From: Acanthaster planci
Taxonomy: Eukaryota > Echinodermata > Asteroidea > Valvatida > Acanthasteridae
Direction: 5' to 3'
NCBI RefSeq assembly: GCF_001949145.1
Contig: NW_019091368.1
Location: forward strand, 152,008-216,007
DNA length: 64,000 bases
Both the position numbers and the translations under genes were made by a program. This document shows positions 1 to 12,786 of the stretch, one piece after another; the first letter of the stretch is position 1; every line of letters starts with the position of its first letter. The notes beneath the pieces were generated by a model. The model was given only the letters and a program-made list of their open reading frames with translations, was not told the origin of the DNA and made no database searches.

Positions 1-99
1 CACAGCAGCAATACAGCAGGAATACAGCAGCAATACAGCAGCAACACAGCAGCAATACAGCAGGAATACAGCAGCAATACTGCAGCAATACAGCAGCAA
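1..99. repeat. 11-bp minisatellite (about 9 copies)
   Basis: Nine tandem copies of an 11-bp unit close to TACAGCAGCAA, with a few G/A and C/T variants, lie at the extreme left edge inside a GANAB intron. The array is truncated by the window. Positions 100-499 hold only intron sequence, with no exon I can support. Confidence 0.85.
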
Positions 100-499
100 A
101 TAACAGACGGTGAATTGTCAGTTTGCATATAATCATGATCATTATGGTAGATTTTTATTTTCAGTGATAGCAATAGCAAGCAAACATTTAATCAGTACAT
201 AATTACAACCTTATATCAACTCTGCATACGCATACACTTTATACAAGTCACAAACCATTCTATCCCATTCTTTGATGGATTCTAGAATTAAGTATTGCTT
301 TTCATTTTCATTGAGCTGCATTTCATTTTGGAACATTTGAATCAAAACAATAAGTATACAAACAAAAACAATTACTAAAACATCCAACATTTGAAATCTT
401 GACTCAGCCTTAACAGACATGAAGGCATCTAGATGGATAAGCACTTGGATAAAAAGGCACTAAATTTGAAAATGTGGAATTACTAGGAAGGTCACTGAC

Positions 500-3400
500 C
501 GGTGGGAACTGCGGCATGCCGGTAACCAAGGCATACTGGTACATGACCTCCTCGGCTGTAGGGCCCATGAAGAAAAAGACATCTAGGATACCACTCTCTG
601 AGAACCAGTGGGTGTCTACCTGAGGCACCTCTGTGTCTCGGACCAAGTCTAGCATCCTGTTGAACATGGACTACGTAAAAAACCCAAGGAAGACTGTTAA
701 CACAGGGAATGGGATCTAACTGGAAAAAAAATGACCATGAGGTAGTGTTTCTTAATCACAGCAATTTTAAAAATCGGCTCTTTACCGACTCATAATTTGA
801 GTTAACTCACAAGTGGTCATTTTCAAAAATGTGGCTAATCCGTGGTGTGTTCTGGTCAAGAATATGATTAAGAACAAGCCATGAACATGCATGAGACTAT
901 TCAGACTTCGGAAACATCATCTAACCTTGTCCGCAGTATTTGAGCTGATGTCAATCCACGTTTCTGCCGCATTTAGCCACAGAAGACCCACTGTCCTTTC
1001 AGAACTGCAAAATTAAGGCACATTATAAGACAAAATTCAAGATAACACAGCACCAAAAGAAGAGTTACTGACAGAGGAAAACTCCGACAGGCAATACATC
1101 AAATTAGTGTTAAAGTCAAGTCCAGTCCATTGTAGGTCAAATTTCACATCTGAGTTTGAGTCTGGTTACAGGCAGTGGGAGATGAACAAAAGATGTATTC
1201 CTTTGTCAGGATTTATCTGAATAGTTTGTGAATTGACTGGAGACAGGATCACTTTCAATGAACTTGAGAGGAATTGTGATGGACTCGTTTTGCAACACCA
1301 CTTGGAACAATACTTGGTATTTTTGTTTGCATTGGTGTGGTATCAATTGAATAGTATGCTCTTTCTGACAGGGAAAAATTGTTTACAAACAAAAACAACT
1401 ATCCCTTTCAGAATAAAACCAGCTGACAAAATAGGGGCTCACTCAAATTTCTTTTTTTCATGTGTCATTAATGTTCAAGTATTTCTTGATTTTGTTTCGT
1501 TTCTCATATCACAATTAGTATCACCTCTGAGCATCAGCTCTTACTGATTTCAGACCTATGTGCAAGGGTCTTTGCCAAAACTACTTCTCTCTTGGTTGAA
1601 GCCTCAGGTTAACTTACTTGTGTGCCAACATGTATGGTACTGAGCCGTACAATGCCATTGGGTTGTAAAGTTCGTACTCAAACACATCCAGGTTGTACAA
1701 ACGGTAAGGGTCGGTGCTCCTGATGAGAAATGTGGGGAAAACAAACAGGCTTCATGATACAAAATGAAGTTTTGGGAGTTACGATTTCAATGACAGAGTG
1801 GTCCACCAGAGGTAATAACTTGCAAATCTTTTTAAAAATTTAACAAATTAGCAGGAAATTTTGAAGTACATATCACTGGCAAACAAGCAACCTTTTTTTT
1901 ATTTCAGACATAAAACTGCTTGGCATTAAACTGGCCTTTCTGTTTTTGTGAGGAAGCGTCAGCAATACTTACACAGTGGTCTTTAGAGCAAAGGTGTCCG
2001 CATGTTCTGGTATGCCGTACACATGATCAAACCCAGGAAAGCAGAAGTCCACGCCAACTGACGTAGGACCTAAAAACCAAAAATAATAACCAAGCATTTG
2101 TGACAAAATCACCAACCGGTGGATCACGACAAAGTTGTAACACTGCTTTCTGGCCGAATAAGTCAGAGAGAGAGTCTCTTGAGAGCAGCAAAGGTTGGGG
2201 ATAGACTTCCTCTAAACCAACCAACCAGTGACGGCGAGAATGCTGCTTATTGGACAAGGATCTTGCCATGGGTTTGTTTAAACAAACAATTGTGCCAAGT
2301 TGGTGCACATATGAGTGACAACTCTTTCTATATTCTTTTGTCTGGGGGAGCGAGGCCCTTTTATAGTCATTTGTGTCATTTTCTATCACTCTGAGTGTGC
2401 AGATAAATACTAGATCCATCATGACAACCTGCATACAGCACAACAGGTCTTGCTCCACGAAATTTCAACAATGCTTAATGGGGTTAATACACCATGCACA
2501 TGCACGCATTTTTTTACACACCTTTGGACTATCCTATGTGTTAAGTTTGTAGATTTTGGGTGAAAATTTCCTTTACCCATCCAACTTCATTTTGTGACAA
2601 ATCGAAGTTGGATGATTTATCGTTTGGAGCAAAAGCACATATGCAGATTTTGCCGCCAAATGTGGCCTCTGATGTGCAGTTGTCACGCCTTGCTGCATTT
2701 CTCATAAAACACACTGAACTACATCAACACCACTTGTTAAAGTCTGTGATAAGTCAGCATTTATGAGGATTTCAGTATCTGCATATGGAGCATCACCAGG
2801 ATTTTTTTGGAGGGGGGGGGGAAGAACAGTGTTTTTCCAGAGGGAAATATTTCTGAGGGGAGGGGAGGACAAGGGCAAAGCACTCATGAGCTCAGCAATG
2901 ATAAACAACAAACAATGGGAGGGGAGAAATCTGGAGGGGTTTTAAGCAAGTTGGGGATTTTCTTCCACTTTTATCTCTTTTTTTCATTCTTATTTTTGTA
3001 AGTATTTTCCAGGGGGCCCCTCGCAATACCCACATATCTGTAAACAAGTAATCCTCAATAACATCAAGGTGGTCAGATTAATTCTTTTCCTCATGGGATC
3101 CGCCTCATGGGATCCGCCTCATGGGATCCACCTCATGGGATCCGCATACACTGTATATACTCTATGCTGTAAGCAAAGGAATCAACATGCGCATGTTGTG
3201 TTGGGTCCAAAAGATTCTGTTGCTAGGTACAATAGCGCCCTCTGTCATTCACGCACACAGCCCATTGTCAAAGTGTACCTTTAGGCCTGCTGTCCTTGTG
3301 CGTCTTAAATGTCTCCTCCCAATTGTTTGGTTCCTCTGGATCCTGAAAAAGTCAAAAGACGTGGCAAATACACAACCTGGACATTTCTCTAGAGTCAGCC

Positions 3401-6400
3401 GCTAGTATGCTCTACTTGTTTGGGATAGAAAAAGTTCCTTGTGGCTTGCGAACTTAAGCCGACTCAAAAGAGGTGGAATTGTGGAATACCTATCACCGCA
3501 GCTACGTTGAGCATGTCACTTGGGTCAAGACGAGTACATGTACATTCCTGAAGCATGACCAGCGAGTAACTGAGGGCCTACTCCCAATCAGACAGAAGCA
3601 CACTCTTTTATAATGTGGTTAGTCCAATGATAGAAAGGTGAAAATTGACCTGTTCATGCAATGAGATCGAAGAACTTCAAAGGCCCAGGGTGATGGTGTG
3701 TGAGTTGGAACACACATGGTTCATTGTGTGCAGTGTCTGGCTTGCTGTACTAATTGTTGGACTANACATGCACACAGGTATTAGAGTGACTGGATTTGGT
3801 TTTCATCTTCTCAAGAGGGACCTCTCTCTCACCTCTTCACCTGCTCCTAGGCCCTCTTGCTCTGGTGACCTGGGACTGTGGGCGAGAATACACCAGAAAT
3901 GAACCTCTTTTAGATTGAATGTGACACTTGGAAACCTCATAGTTAACTTGCATGATTAGCTGTTGCTTAACTAACCACTTGCTGCCGGGTGGATTTTTCT
4001 TGAGCAAGACAAGATGCCGGGTCCTTTTCAAGATTTTCCGTATTCAAAATTCTTCGAAAATTCATCATTTCATTTAATGGCCGTTTATACCTACATGAAG
4101 GACTCTTTGGGCACTACTCTAAAGCTGACAGGTAAAATTCATTGACTCCTGAATATTTCAGCCAGGCCTGCAGCCTTGGAAAAAGAGCCCCGATTGTGCG
4201 GTGTTACATAAGATTCTTTTGTTCCCGAAACTGGCAGAGTGCACTGCTGACCTCTTTTCAATAGGGGCCAGATCTCCGGTGGTGGAGAGCTTTTGTCCCT
4301 GGTGGTAATCCACTCATTCTAAATGCCTCAAACCATGGCATACTGTTTCAAAACAAGGCTGGATTATCTCCACTATTGAAAGCAAAAAAATGTCGGTAAT
4401 GCCCAGCAGCTCAGTCGTTTGTGCTGAGCATGGTCTTTTGTTATAAAGCCCAACTCTTTTGTCCCAGTTCCGGGCTCCCCGGCTCTGCATATAAAGCCTA
4501 TGTACCAGAAAACGGGTTGCCTGGCAGGAAGTGGTTAAGGTTGAAAATTGGCAGTCTAAAAGAATTCATACATCTGTGTGTTGTATTTCCATACTTCTAG
4601 TAAATGCACTCTGAAACTCAAGACCAGAAGGTGGAACACAATCTTGAAACAATTTCAGCTCGTATGACGTCTTCCGCATAAACAGCAGAAAAATTTTACT
4701 ATTATTAAAAATTGATTGTGTGGAACATAAGTAGTAATATTTCAATGAGAATGATCCGCTTCTGACTATGGCCACAACAAACTGACAGAAAATAGAGAAG
4801 TCCATGCCATTGAACATTAAGTAAAGGTGTGGAACCCTGAAGGTTGTAAGCCTTTGGAAAAATCTACTGGGATTTGTACAGAATTTGCAGGATTGAGAAT
4901 GATAGAGCTGGGTCCCATTACATGAGATGTTACTGTCATCAGAAGGTGCATCAAACATCTGATTTTGTGCCTGCACAATGTTGGATTTTAACAGTTTGGG
5001 GAGGGTTCACAGCAGGAAATGCATGGGGCACTTGGGTTACTGCCACACAGCAGGAAATGCAAGGGGCACTTGGGTTACTGCCACCTAAGACTGGTAACAG
5101 AGGTACTGTACAGAGAAATTTAAAATGAGGAGCCACCAGCTCCTAGAAAAAAAACAGATAGGCGCCAGATGATCATTTGTAAAATATGACTGACAAGGTG
5201 GGCGATTAACGGGCACAAACCATGGTCTCCATTGGCGATAAGAATTAAACATTTGGTCACATATCCTCATTTTTTAGGCGCAAATTTTGCATCATTGTTT
5301 TAGGCGCAAATGCGACTGTTTTGGTCGCACCGTGTAGTGCTGGGTAACCGTAGGCTTGTTCATTGGTAAACAGTTTGTCAGGGCTTGTCCAGTGAATTTA
5401 ACCCTCTCTTAGATCAGTGCAAACGGAATTTTTTTAAGATGAAATTCTTTCTTCCTTTGACTCAAGATGATACAAAAAGTTGAAGGTGATTGAAAACCAC
5501 AACGATTTTGATGCCAAATTGGCCTTGCAAAAATGGAAACTGTTAATAATCAGCCTTTTTTTATAAGCAAATAAAATTTAAAGCAAAGCAAAAATCGTCC
5601 AATCCCAAATTTCAAATAACAGTTTTCAATTAAATTAGGATCGCTTGTTTAATTATGATGATTTTGACTATGTGGCTGCATGGGCTAACAACTAAATTAT
5701 CTAGTTGTGGTTTGCAATAACATGAAAGTCTATGGGAAATGGCTTAAGCCACTAAAAAAGTGGCTTCCATAGACAATCATGTCATTTTAGCCATAGCCAA
5801 GTAATTCGGACATGGCCTGGCTCTTCTTGAACTACTTTACAAACCTCTTTTTTTCACTTTGTAGCTCGTAGTTCATGAGTCCCCTGGAGTTGACTGAGAT
5901 GACGACATCGTCTTTTTGCAAGAGATCCAGTCGGAGAGGGTGGGGTGTCAAACGGACAGTAACGTCTTGGGGTAGCTTAGCCTCCAATGAACCACTTGAC
6001 TGGACAACTTTCCAACTGGACATTGAAAATAGAGAATAATCCATAAGCCAGAGAGAAGAGGAACTTTGTAAACCATTTTTCAAGGACAAAAACAGTCAAC
6101 CTGACATTGGCAATGTCAATTTTCACAAAATTTACAACTTCCCAACTAGGTACAGAAATGCAACGTGTAAGCCTATCAAGTTTTTTTCAATTCTAATATC
6201 AATAAACATTCGTGCGCACTGTAAAGAAAACCCTGGCCAGTTGCTTTTTCCAACAAGTGTAGAATGCTAAATTTTCTACGAAAACAAAAAAGGCAGTTCA
6301 CACTTGTTGCAAGAGAAATACTGAACGCAATCTGGTAAGTCATATCAAATATTTGCACCGTGAATTCACGAAAGTTGAACACTTTTCAGCTCAAACAAAC

Positions 6401-8881
6401 TTTGCTGCAAATGTTTCATGATGTCAAATTCGCTATGAAGTATGAATTGACCATTGGGTACGTGTAACAAACATTCCTTGTTATCAATGAAACCACGAAT
6501 AGTTTTTAAAGAAATGAAAACTGTGAAACAACAGAAAAAAGAGGGCAACCTGATAAGAAGCAACAGCTTTCACAAATGGACATCAACTCATTGGGATTGC
6601 AATATCGTTGCGATTTGAAATCCTTTAAGAGAAGTACTGTAACCCAGAATCTTCGCTGAGCCATAAGTCAGCATTAGAATCATCAGGGCTACAGACATCT
6701 TCCTCACCGGCTTTTCTGTAGATCCGGCTGCACCACGTCCGGCACCTCATATCGTCTGTTGAAAGGATCTTTGATCCGTAGCCGGACAATGCTCTGATCC
6801 AAGCCAATCAGCTCCAGTTGGAGCTTCCCCCCGGTGGCCGAGTTCAGGACGACAAGTTGGAGGAGATCGTCCGAGATCTTGAGGGTATCCATCAATGCTT
6901 CATAGGGAGAGTTACCTGACTTCAAGTCTCGGTTTCGTCTGTGTAACAGTCCAATAAGAATTCAATGGTTATGACATGCCATCTCAAGTTTGACACCAAG
7001 CTAACCAAATTTGTTGCAGAGGCTACTCCATAAATTTAGTCATAATTTAATTTACCACAAAGCAAAAGAAAGGACATTTGCAAGCGAGGAGAGCTCTCCT
7101 GCATCTGAAGCTGCTGTCTAAAGCCATGTCGCTAGGAGAGTTCATTTTGTTAGAAGCAACACGACAGTACTGCTTGCACTTCAGTCACTTGAGAAGCAGC
7201 AAAGTGCAGTTCCCATCAAAGGAGCCTCGATTGCTGGGAAAACTGTGCCCCTCTTGTCTGAGCTCAAGGCTCATTTCATGTAGTACAGAAACAACATGGA
7301 TCAAATATTACTTATTCACTTTAAGGGCTGCCAAGATTCTTCCAAATTTACTTAGCAGTTTTGGAGGTTTGGCAGGAAGACGGAGAGCCCATCCACTAAT
7401 ACATGCACATGTACCTTAGACGGGGCTTGTAGCAAAAGATTCAACATGCAGTGTTTCACTGATTCCTTAACTGTGAATTTCCAGAGAATTCAGGAAATAT
7501 CTTCATTTTCATGAAAACATGACATAAATCTTAAAAATAATTCCGGAGGTGACTCATAATGCATTACTGCAAAATCAGCGGGCATTATATTTGACCCGAA
7601 GGAAGAACTGGACAAGGTTCTCAGCAGACCACCAAAAATATACAGTCTACTACAGTACAGAATATTGAAATTGAAGGAAATAACAGAAAATGAAAGGACA
7701 AAAAAGCACCTGAAATCCTATTATGATTTGAGACTATCGTGGCTGCAAGTATTCTTTTCTTTTTTAACTTACTGGCAAAAACTACTCTGGCTGCATGTCT
7801 TAAAGTTATTTTTGTCAACAGCAGAGACAAGCATACATCCAACCAGCAGATGCAGAACTAACAAGAATCCTTCCATCATTCTGAAACAAACAATAAAAGT
7901 ACTAGGGTAATATTTTCAGCACAGATTTACTTCTTACCTTTGAAAATGTGAGATTTTTTAAGGTAAATTAAATTACACTCAGAATATATCTCACTTTAGA
8001 AATTACTACAATTTTGCAGTTGAAGACAGCTGGAAATATCCAATACCACAGGCTGAGGACATGGAGAGATCCGCCACATTTTTTTTCCACTTCTATAGTA
8101 TTTTGAATCTCCCCATCATGCCCATGTCATGATAAGACCATAGCCTACAAAGCAAGGCATTATGAAAAAACTTACAAGACGGAAGAAATTAATTCAATTA
8201 TGATTAAAATCACGGCAATGATGAGAACTAAATACACACGTACCAATCATGATACAAATAATGCAAAATGAAGAATAATGACTAGCACTACTACTAACTA
8301 GCATGGAGGAATGTTCTTCTAAAATTATTCCTCCAAGTAGCAGCAACAATGAGAAGGAAGAGACCAAAAAGAGCTTGTCGAGTGAAGGTCCCTTTGATAA
8401 ATTAGGGCCTACAACATTGCAACCCCAGGTCTGACATGGTCTGACACTGTCTGAAAATCTTGGTAAGTTTCTAACATTAACATTCCTACAAACATGACAC
8501 ATGAAATTGCCATTTCCATTTCGGGCGCACTCAGATCCCACTCTAGTCCACTGTGTGATGAGAGGTGAAAAAGGCAGCGCGATCGCAAGCTCCGCCAGCT
8601 CAGCAGCACATGTACACTTGTACATCAACGCCGCGCTGCAGGCATTGCCGATTGGGTTATAAACTGCTGGCACAACACAAGTTTGGACGACCAGAGTAGG
8701 TCTGAGTGTTTAAATACCACATTCTTTACAGCATTCAAAATTAAATTACGCTGACAATTACAATGCTGATCATTTAAATTATGCTTACTTCCAAAAATTC
8801 CCTAATCTTTGTAATTACTGCTTAATGCACTCACGAGTAAGTCCACGTCGTTTTACGTGCACAGGAGGCTGCCATTTTCAT
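500..8881 (-). CDS. GANAB: Glucosidase II alpha subunit, N-terminal half (partial, 9 coding exons)
   Basis: The GH31 alpha subunit of ER glucosidase II removes the inner glucoses from N-glycans during glycoprotein folding. Coding exons, 5' to 3' on the minus strand: 8881-8835, 7880-7773, 6938-6708, 6015-5841, 3342-3279, 2069-1973, 1719-1618, 1004-926 and 670-500. All have AG/GT borders and the phases join without a break, giving 1074 nt or 358 residues. Exon 2 carries a hydrophobic secretion signal ([19 protein letters not shown]) followed by [13 protein letters not shown], the conserved glucosidase II amino end. Later landmarks are [59 protein letters not shown] and [13 protein letters not shown]. 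The signal and Cys-rich start favour ER GANAB over its cytosolic relative GANC. The catalytic WxDMNE region and C-terminal domains lie beyond the left edge. The start could instead be the second in-frame ATG, six bases downstream (MAAS). The acidic linker between exons 4 and 5 is shorter than in mammals. The gene is divergently paired with the PH-domain gene. Confidence 0.93.
3089..3144. repeat. 14-bp tandem repeat, 4 copies
   Basis: Four perfect or near-perfect copies of CCTCATGGGATCCG (one substitution, in copy 3) lie in the GANAB intron downstream of the 3279-3342 exon. Open frames across it are repeat artefacts. Confidence 0.9.
5008..5083. repeat. 38-bp tandem duplication
   Basis: Two adjacent 38-bp copies beginning CACAGCAGGAAATGCA differ by a single T/A. 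They lie inside the 2.5-kb GANAB intron 3343-5840. The rest of that intron is AT-rich noncoding sequence in which I see no further exon. Confidence 0.85.
7773..7880 (-). CDS. GANAB: GANAB exon 2: signal peptide and Cys-rich amino end
   Basis: This exon is too small and too embedded in another frame to stand out on its own. It starts after a TTTGTTTCAG acceptor and ends at GTAAGT. It reads a leucine-rich hydrophobic stretch and then [13 protein letters not shown]. The final glutamine codon is split (CA|A) with exon 3, whose [17 protein letters not shown] continues the family alignment. The entering phase also fits exon 1 (TC|A = Ser), which supports the 8881 start. Confidence 0.9.
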
Positions 8882-9300
8882 GGTTGAGCTTTCACTGGTA
8901 TCCATCCACTTTTCCGCATTGCTGCCAGTCAAGACAATCTGGTACATACAAATTGATTTTGTCGCTGATTCTTATTCAAAAACCACGAGGGATTGTGGGT
9001 CAGCTAGGCTAACCTAACGCGAGCTTGAAATGAAAGTTACCCAATCACATGCGTTATCGTCCACAAAAATTGCAGTCTATACCAAAACGTGAAATTGGGA
9101 CGAGCTAATTTGGCACATGTTGCGGCGAGGCATAAAACTTAATCGCGTTCGGTAGAGAACCAGGGAAAATAGCAATTTTTGTGTTTAGCTGAAACGCAGA
9201 ACGAAATATCTTATAGCGCCGAAGGCGCTCGCAGACAGTTCTGCAGTATAATTCTATTTCTACCTCAATGATTTAATCATCATATTCGTAAATAAAGAAA
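8882..9300. promoter_or_regulatory. Putative bidirectional promoter between GANAB and the PH-domain gene
   Basis: Only 419 bp separate the GANAB start codon (minus strand, 8881) from that of the PH-domain gene (plus strand, 9301). The interval has no TATA box that I recognise. It does contain CCAATCA at 9041-9047 and scattered CpGs. A GC- and CpG-richer patch at about 9480-9560 lies in the first intron of the plus-strand gene. Divergent pairs this close usually share a promoter. Transcription start sites cannot be read from sequence. Confidence 0.5.
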
Positions 9301-12300
9301 ATGTCGTGTGGAGGAGTTGAGGTAGCAAGTGAGTTCATGTTGTGTGGATAGGCCTATGTGCTCTATGGCTAGCGTTAGGCTTGCATATCGAATGTGATTA
9401 AGTGACGGAGCTGCATGTACGAACCTTGTTTTGTTGTCAAGCTACAGTAATGTCATGGCCATCGCGTATCGGCACAGTGCAGTGGGCCGGGTGCTCGATA
9501 TGGCCCGGGGATGCACTTGCAGGCCGCGCGCGCCGAGCAGAGGCATGCTCGCTCGCCGCCCATAATTAACAGGTGCTGGCTGGGGCACTCTCAAGTGTTG
9601 CGTATCTAGGGCTTAGAGTTAGACTATGCCCTAAAAGATATGGCCCAAAGGAACACCCACTCTTCTAGTGATATTGACTACCCTTAGAAATGTGGGGTCC
9701 GGCGTCCACCCCTTTCCCCCAGGGCGGACGTCGGGCCCCATACTATAATTCAGGGGGTAGGCCTAGGCCTAGTTTTGACTACGTACACAGAAAGAGTTCC
9801 ATATACGACCGAAACACTAATTTTCTTTTAAAATGTTATACCAGCCATTTGAAAGTGACAACATCCTACAAAGTGAAATTTAAGTGAGAAAGTTCTGAAA
9901 CTTTTACTTTGAAAACGCTTAATTTTTTTCAGACACGTTTCATGCACAGGGGCATCAAGTGTTGTCCATATTGCATGCATCCTACCTCTATGGATGGAAC
10001 TCTTTCTACGTACACTTTTCTGCAGATCCGTAGCCATTGTTCCAGACGTTAATTTGTGCATCCATAGCTTGATGATTTGTGCAGGAGTATGAGATTATGG
10101 AATCATTGATGATGTGTCCTAGGCTGCTTCCAATTTGGAAAGACTTTCTATTACGTTAATCATGCCCCTTCCTGAAGTGGCCAGAAACAAAACAAAGAAA
10201 TTGAATAATCTCGAAAATAATTAGCTTTTATCAGACCACAGCAAACTAAATAACATAGATGGTATAGGCCTACCTTTTATCAAAAATTAGTTGACTGAAA
10301 TTTAGTCCAGCTAAAATAAGCCACACTAAGCAAGATAATTTCATATTTTAGTTTTATATTGTGTGTTCCCATGACAATAAAACAAAGTTTTTTATTTTTT
10401 ATTTGGTTTCAGATACCTCTGGGAAAAAGCATGACGGTTATTTGAAGTATTATTGTAAGTGTTGTTTGATTCTGAGTTACAGGCCTTCCATTACCTGTCA
10501 ACTTTCTTTGAACTTGTCAATTTATTTTTTTTTAAATGCTGTTGTAATTTAGTCGTATTTTAATTGCACCTGCTTGGTACATCAAACTTTACATCATCAT
10601 TTCAGAGAGTTGTCAGAAATATTCTTTTCTCTCTGTAGTGTTTTTTCTTGTGTTACTTTATCAATCAACCATTTCTTAACTCTGAACCTGACATTAAACT
10701 CAGGCCCCTAATTTTTTGTGATAACTTTCTTGACCTGTCCAAAATCTTCCATTGATTTGGATACATTCTTTGTAATTCAACTTCTACATGTATGGGGCAT
10801 GAGGTTCCTTAATTCCTGGGCATATATCTTCCTCAATCCTGCAGAATCTGCCGAATTTCCCAGGCTCCCAGCAGATTTTGTGGGATCCATGTGGATGTGT
10901 AGTGTAACTTCTTCACAGGGGAGTGACCTCTGAGGATTTTACCAGACTTACAAGATTGTTGACCCCAGCATTGTTGGATTGTAGGGGTTTAATTATGAAA
11001 TTGTTGCTAGTTTCTAGCACTTTGTGCATAAGAAACTAAGCTCAACTTTCATGGCAGTTTCATAACAATTCATCAGAGACTTATTCCCACAGGGTTTTAT
11101 GGTTATTGTTGCCACACCTTTCATGTGAATGTTTGTTGATTTCTCTTCATGCCTCCATTTCACATTTGTCCTTCACTTCCTTTTTGGTTCTTCTTGATAC
11201 AGGCGGCCTGATCTTCAAGGGGTGGAGCAGACGTTATCTCTGCATCTACAATGATGGGAGGCTGGTCATCAAGTCCTCCACATCTGACAGCAGCGCCAAG
11301 AGCTCCTGGAACATCAAGACGGAATGCCAGAGCCTGAGGGTAGGCCAGCAGTGCACCCGCATCGCCCCCAGGCCAGAGACTGGAGCCGACGTCCTCCTCA
11401 TCTTTGCCTTGACCATCAACAAGAAGAACCACTTCTTTCAGGCCGACAGTGAGGAGACGCTCATGTAAGAACTTTCTTTTTTTCTATGATTTCCCCCCCC
11501 CTGGTCCCTAAGAAAGAGAAAGGAAATACATAAAATGGGCAAAGAGGACAGAATTCCTCGTACAATTATCAGCGGACTGAAATTTTGCTTGAATTGCCTT
11601 TTGCCAACCCAAGCCCCCCCCCCAAAAAAAAGAAAGATAAATGAGGAAACTTTTAACTAGAGACTGGGGGCATTACTTCCTGTTCAGAGTTAACTACATG
11701 TAAAAGCTCCCTGTACAGTTGTAGAACATGTCACAGTCTTCCAATGCCAAGGAAATTTGTTCAGAAGTTCTGTTTGCAGCAAATACTTTGAATTGACTTA
11801 ATCTTTTGTTGCAGAGGATGGTTGAAAGCCCTGTATGAAGTCAAAGGCGTCCAGCCAGGAGTACCACCAGGGCAACAAGCCAGCTCTGTACCCCAGGGGC
11901 CACCCATGCCTCAAGGCCCTCCTCCGCCTGGATTCGTCCCAAGTGTTACAGGTAAGACTCCGGCGTCAAGTGTGTTTTTTTCTAATGGTAGATTTGAATG
12001 GAACCAAATTTCATTTGTATTCGTTCAAGGAAATGATTATAGTTCTTAACGCTTCAAAAACCGAAATGGAAAGAGTTTTCATGCATCGGGAAGTTCAAGC
12101 ACACATGTACTTTGAGGTGCTATTTGCGCTGTGCTCGTGTGTGTAAGATCACTTAGTATTTATTTGAGTGAAATGATTTAATTTAATTTCTGCCCTTATT
12201 TTTTTAATCCTCACTGAATACAGGACAGCCTCCTCCCTCTTACCAGGCAAATTCACCATATCCACTTCAGGGGCATGCGCCACCGCAGGGCTATGCCCCA

Positions 12301-12786
12301 CCCCAGGGTTATGCCCCACCCCAGGGTCAATATCAGCAGTACCCACAGCAGTATCCACAACAGGTGAGTGTCGGCCAAGCAAGGCTGATGCAGCAGCCAC
12401 AACATAGAACAGTCATCGTGAACCAGCGGCCAAGCAACGACGGATTTGCGACTGGCGTGCTGACAGGTGCCCTGCTTGGAGGCTACGGCTACGGCTGGGG
12501 GCATGGCTGGGGCTATGGTGGCGGTTGGGGGTATGGGGGTGGGTGGGGCTTTGGGCACCACCACCACCATGACTTTCATCATCACCATCATGATCACCAC
12601 CATGACCACCACTATGACCATCACGACTTCGGAGGGGATCACGATGGCGATTTTGGTGGGGATTATGGAGGGGACATGGGTGGTGATTTTGGAGGTGACA
12701 TGGGTGGGGACTTTGGTGGCGACATGGGTGGGGACTTTGGTGGCGACATGGGTGGGGACTTTGGTGGTGATTTTGGTGGGGAATGA
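9301..12786 (+). CDS. PH-domain protein with Pro/Gln, Gly/Trp, His/Asp and GGD-repeat tail (5 exons)
   Basis: Exons: 9301-9328, 10413-10454, 11203-11464, 11815-11951 and 12224-12786 (stop TGA). The phases join perfectly to give a 343-residue protein. Residues about 15-120 form a pleckstrin-homology domain: it opens HDGYLKYY, continues FKGWSRRYLCIYNDGRLVI and ends in the amphipathic helix GWLKALYEVK with the invariant Trp. PH domains bind phosphoinositides or proteins at membranes. Residues about 122-203 are Pro/Gln/Tyr-rich with GYAPPQ repeats. About 230-267 are Gly/Tyr/Trp-rich with a short hydrophobic stretch (GFATGVLTGALLGG). Residues 268-292 are almost all His and Asp. From 293 to the end are Gly-Gly-Asp-Phe/Met repeats. 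There is no signal peptide. The ligand and function are unknown; metal binding by the tail is inference. The last exon contains a donor-like CAG|GTGAGT at 12361-12369, so an alternative splice form is possible. It is divergent from GANAB. Confidence 0.85.
12673..12780 (+). repeat. Coding 24-bp repeat (DMGGDFGG units)
   Basis: Four 24-bp copies (12673-12696, 12697-12720, 12721-12744, 12745-12768), each encoding DMGGDFGG, are followed by a half unit before the stop codon. Copies 2 to 4 are nearly identical in DNA, which points to recent expansion in frame. The preceding CAC/CAT-rich stretch at about 12556-12630 encodes the His/Asp run. Confidence 0.9.

Noticed and set aside
4566-4976. 136-residue minus-strand frame within GANAB intron
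   Set aside because: It does not match the GANAB alignment, which is continuous between the flanking exons, and it shows no recognisable motif.
8194-8673. 159-residue minus-strand frame between GANAB exons 1 and 2
   Set aside because: No domain, no family resemblance and no splice-compatible use. It lies wholly in an intron.
11160-11432. Minus-strand frame opposite PH-domain exon 3
   Set aside because: It is the complement of a well-supported coding exon and has no features of its own.
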